From the NCBI GenBank assembly GCA_964347325.1, contig CAYFYA010000010.1:1-64000 (forward strand): 64,000 nucleotides of DNA, given 5' to 3'. Each line of letters starts with the position of its first letter. Positions within the stretch are counted from its first letter, which is position 1. Position numbers and translations under genes: made by a program. The notes beneath the pieces were generated by a model. That model did not search any database and was not told the origin of the DNA. It was given only the letters and a program-made list of their open reading frames with translations. Shown one piece after another: positions 62,314 through 64,000 of the stretch. This DNA comes from JAJISG01 sp964347325 (GTDB taxonomy: Archaea; Thermoplasmatota; Thermoplasmata; RBG-16-68-12; JAJISG01).

Positions 62314-63462
62314 TCACGCGAACAGTATCGACTCCACGAAGGTCTCCACTTGCATTCTGGAAGACTCGAAAGTGCTCATCTTCTCCTCGAACTCCAGGTG
62401 GAGGTAGGGGACGTCGGCGGCCTCCAGGGCCTCCTTGTAGAGGACGTAGTCGTACAGGGCGGGCTCGCAGAACTTGGCGGTGGCGAAGATGACGCCCTCC
62501 GCCTTCGACTCGTCGATCCAGTCCATAATTGCCTCCCGCCTCCGCTTCTCTGGGAACCGGACTGAAGAAAGGCGCGCCCTGTCCAGGTAGCTCTGGGCCA
62601 GGTCCCTGAGTGGATTCCCGTTTACCGGGACAGGGGCCGTGTACCACCGGTAGCCAGGGAGGAGCTCATCGTCCACGACGTAGCAGCCCGCCTCCTCCAC
62701 GATCCGGAGCAGCTCGAGGGGAGGTTGCTCACAGAAGGAGCCCATCATCAACACTCGGATGTTGTCCCTCGCCTTTTCGGACCTGCCCTCTACCGCTTCC
62801 AGAGCCCCCTCGAGATAGGCGACGTGGTCCTCCGCCGGCATGTGTGCTGCCGCCCTGACGAGGAGGTAGGCGTCGTGGGCCGACAGCTGCCAGGGTGTCT
62901 CCCTTCGGATGTCGTAGACGCTCTGAATGAGATCCCGCTGACGGTTGTACAGCTCCACGCTCTCCCGGAGGGAGTCATCGTCGGCCGTCTCTCCCGAGAG
63001 TTTGCACAACCTGTTCCTGAACCTCTCCAGCTCCCTCTCGAGGTAGTTGACCGAGGCATCGGAGAACACGTTCTGCGGCAGGTGGAGGTACTCCGTCATC
63101 ACCTGCGGGAAGTTCCTTGCCCAGACGCCAGACAGGTTTCGCGCGACGTCGCAGATGTCGGTGAAGACCATTCCGTCGAGGACCCCGGTGTTGCCCCGCA
63201 GCCCCATCTCGAGTGTGCTCCTCGTGACGGAACAGACGAAGGACTGGATCCTGGAATCGGCGTAGTCCACCTCTAGGAGGCCCCATGCGCCCATGATTCC
63301 CACCGGCAAACATCCGGCCGCGTGGATGACCTCCTGTGGCACGTAAACGGGAAAGTGGCCGATGGCCCTTCCACCAGTCTCCTCCTTCCACCGGGACACG
63401 TACCCGAAGGACAGGTCCTCCGCCAGCTTCCTTGCGGAGCCTAGGTACTCGGACTCGGCCAA
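62314..63462 (-). CDS. bcrC: benzoyl-CoA reductase catalytic subunit, BcrC/BzdN-like
   Basis: 382 residues, first gene of the operon and partner of the BcrB-like subunit. GHFPVYVPQEVIHAAGCLPVGI, FTDICDVARNLSG, an MMGSFCEQPP segment and FATAKFCEPALYDY supply family cysteines. The start is TTG at 63462, set by AGGAGG 6 bases upstream; a leader of about 22 bases is predicted. The promoter carries a palindrome (63492-63509). No ferredoxin gene, the usual electron donor in such loci, is seen in the window. Confidence 0.9.
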   Translation of the reverse strand: MAESEYLGSARKLAEDLSFGYVSRWKEETGGRAIGHFPVYVPQEVIHAAGCLPVGIMGAWGLLEVDYADSRIQSFVCSVTRSTLEMGLRGNTGVLDGMVFTDICDVARNLSGVWARNFPQVMTEYLHLPQNVFSDASVNYLERELERFRNRLCKLSGETADDDSLRESVELYNRQRDLIQSVYDIRRETPWQLSAHDAYLLVRAAAHMPAEDHVAYLEGALEAVEGRSEKARDNIRVLMMGSFCEQPPLELLRIVEEAGCYVVDDELLPGYRWYTAPVPVNGNPLRDLAQSYLDRARLSSVRFPEKRRREAIMDWIDESKAEGVIFATAKFCEPALYDYVLYKEALEAADVPYLHLEFEEKMSTFESSRMQVETFVESILFA

Positions 63463-63491
63463 GGCATGCCTCCTGGGGCTACAGAGTAGTT

Positions 63492-63509
63492 ATGTTGTAG
63501 CTACATCAT
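63492..63509. promoter_or_regulatory. 18-bp palindrome over the benzoyl-CoA reductase promoter
   Basis: ATGTTGTAGCTACATCAT reads as a dyad with a perfect 10-bp core (TGTAGCTACA) and only one mismatched pair outside it. Its right end covers the first bases of the minus-strand TATA box, and the rest spans to just before the predicted transcript start near 63484: a classic repressor site for the reductase operon. It lies between that operon and the divergent oah gene. Confidence 0.65.
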
Positions 63510-63512
63510 AAA
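63507..63512 (-). promoter_or_regulatory. TATA box of the benzoyl-CoA reductase operon
   Basis: On the minus strand GGTTTATGA (63506-63514) is centred about 47 bases before the TTG start, predicting a leader of about 22 bases that contains the AGGAGG ribosome site. A second A/T run (63529-63538) further away could be an alternative. Confidence 0.5.
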
Positions 63513-63586
63513 CCTATCCAATACGACGTTATATATTTCGGCTGGCCGAAGGATAAGGCCTCTCCCCAAGGGACAGTCGGGAAAGT

Positions 63587-63593
63587 GATATAG
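63587..63593 (+). promoter_or_regulatory. TATA box of oah
   Basis: GATATAG is centred 24 bases before the oah ATG, a leaderless spacing. The stronger A/T run at 63529-63538 would give a leader of about 55 bases instead. Confidence 0.45.
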
Positions 63594-63613
63594 CAGTCCC
63601 CTGATGCCTCAGC

Positions 63614-64000
63614 ATGTCTACGGAGCCCATCAAGGAGAGGTCTCCCGAGGACCTCGCGTTTAAGGAGATCATCTACGAGAAGGCCGACTGGGTCGCTCGA
63701 ATCACCATCAACAGACCCGAGGTCTACAACGCCTACAGCACGCTGACCCTGCGGGAGATGCAGGAAGCCTTCAGAGACGCTGCCTACGACGATGGAGTGG
63801 GCGTCCTGGTCCTCACCGGAGCGGGGGAGAAGGCCTTCTGCACCGGCGGAGACGTGAAGGAGTACTCTGAGGAGTACACTAGGAGGCCCCACGACTACTG
63901 GAAGTACATGGTGGAGTTTCAGGGCGCCATCGACATGCTGCGCAACTGCGGGAAGCCCACTATAGCTCGGTTGAATGGCATCGTCGCTGGGGGCGGCAAT
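63614..64000 (+). CDS. oah: 6-oxocyclohex-1-ene-1-carbonyl-CoA hydrolase, N-terminal part (cut by window end)
   Basis: Ring-opening crotonase-family enzyme of the benzoyl-CoA pathway (Oah/BamA), giving 3-hydroxypimelyl-CoA. 129 residues are present and the frame stays open to base 64000. YKEIIYEK-like start (FKEIIYEKADWVARITINRP), FCTGGDVKEYSEEY, a DYWKYMVEFQ segment and CGKPTIARLNGIVAGGGN closely follow BamA, whose CTGGNTKEY and RVNGxxxGGGQE motifs are diagnostic. Divergent from the reductase operon, sharing its regulatory region. Confidence 0.9.
   Translation, partial: MSTEPIKERSPEDLAFKEIIYEKADWVARITINRPEVYNAYSTLTLREMQEAFRDAAYDDGVGVLVLTGAGEKAFCTGGDVKEYSEEYTRRPHDYWKYMVEFQGAIDMLRNCGKPTIARLNGIVAGGGN

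Noticed and set aside
61396..62565. 389-codon open frame on the plus strand across bcrB and bcrC
   Set aside because: It spans the junction of two well-recognised reductase genes and reads as repetitive acidic/Leu-Gly sequence typical of antisense shadow frames.
60248..63462. 2-hydroxyglutaryl-CoA (or lactoyl-CoA) dehydratase as an alternative reading of the bcr genes
   Set aside because: The families are related, but two different ATPase genes plus dch, had and oah neighbours fit benzoyl-CoA reductase and not a dehydratase.

Overview
The window is archaeal chromosome, most likely from a high-GC member of the Thermoplasmatota. Supporting this: an archaeal/eukaryal replication factor C small subunit, an archaeal ATP-dependent DNA ligase, a Sec11-type signal peptidase with a Ser-His dyad, half-size haem A synthase, a DUF835 protein beside a KaiC-like ATPase, a 7TM protein with a roadblock-like tail, and TATA boxes 24-30 nt ahead of many start codons (leaderless transcription). 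GTG and TTG starts are frequent and overlapping stop/start codons are common. The exact lineage cannot be fixed from sequence reading alone.

Layout. 1-2030: end of an aerobic terminal oxidase locus (coxA C-terminus, ctaA, a 29-residue membrane peptide, a CtaG-like DUF1404 protein). 2091-7884: glycosyltransferase, acyl-CoA synthetase and a secreted metalloprotease-like protein, all on the minus strand. 8025-20661: serS, membrane and surface proteins, purB-lig, a roadblock 7TM protein, a geranylgeranyl reductase and a divergent cis-prenyltransferase-like protein. 20661-23424: twin palindromes next to a ribbon-helix-helix regulator, then the KaiC-DUF835 pair. 23609-28538: a SAM hydroxide adenosyltransferase-like protein, purA, two membrane proteins, a TtuA-type tRNA thiolase and a small protein. 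28611-31880: a 7TM/ATP-grasp fusion coupled to a membrane-anchored subtilase. 31982-39644: ABC exporter, signal peptidase, rfcS, membrane protein, Fpg-like protein, coiled-coil peptide. 39725-46237: a 2170-residue subtilase/beta-propeller surface protein. 46366-57547: threonine aldolase, an XrtG-like exosortase operon with glycosyltransferase, bactofilin and candidate substrate, a frameshifted epimerase, transporters and small enzymes.

57638-64000 is an almost complete benzoyl-CoA central degradation module: a minus-strand operon of ATP-dependent benzoyl-CoA reductase (four subunits), dienoyl-CoA hydratase and 6-hydroxycyclohexenecarbonyl-CoA dehydrogenase, with the ring-opening hydrolase (oah/bamA) divergent and running off the window end. 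A near-perfect 18-bp palindrome lies over the promoter of the reductase operon. Together with the terminal oxidase this suggests a facultative archaeon able to use aromatic acids.

No intergenic stretch exceeds 300 bases. The longest (1143-1382, 17220-17460, 47395-47584, 50640-50839) hold promoter-like elements or nothing recognisable. I see no tRNA, rRNA, CRISPR array, insertion sequence or attachment site.
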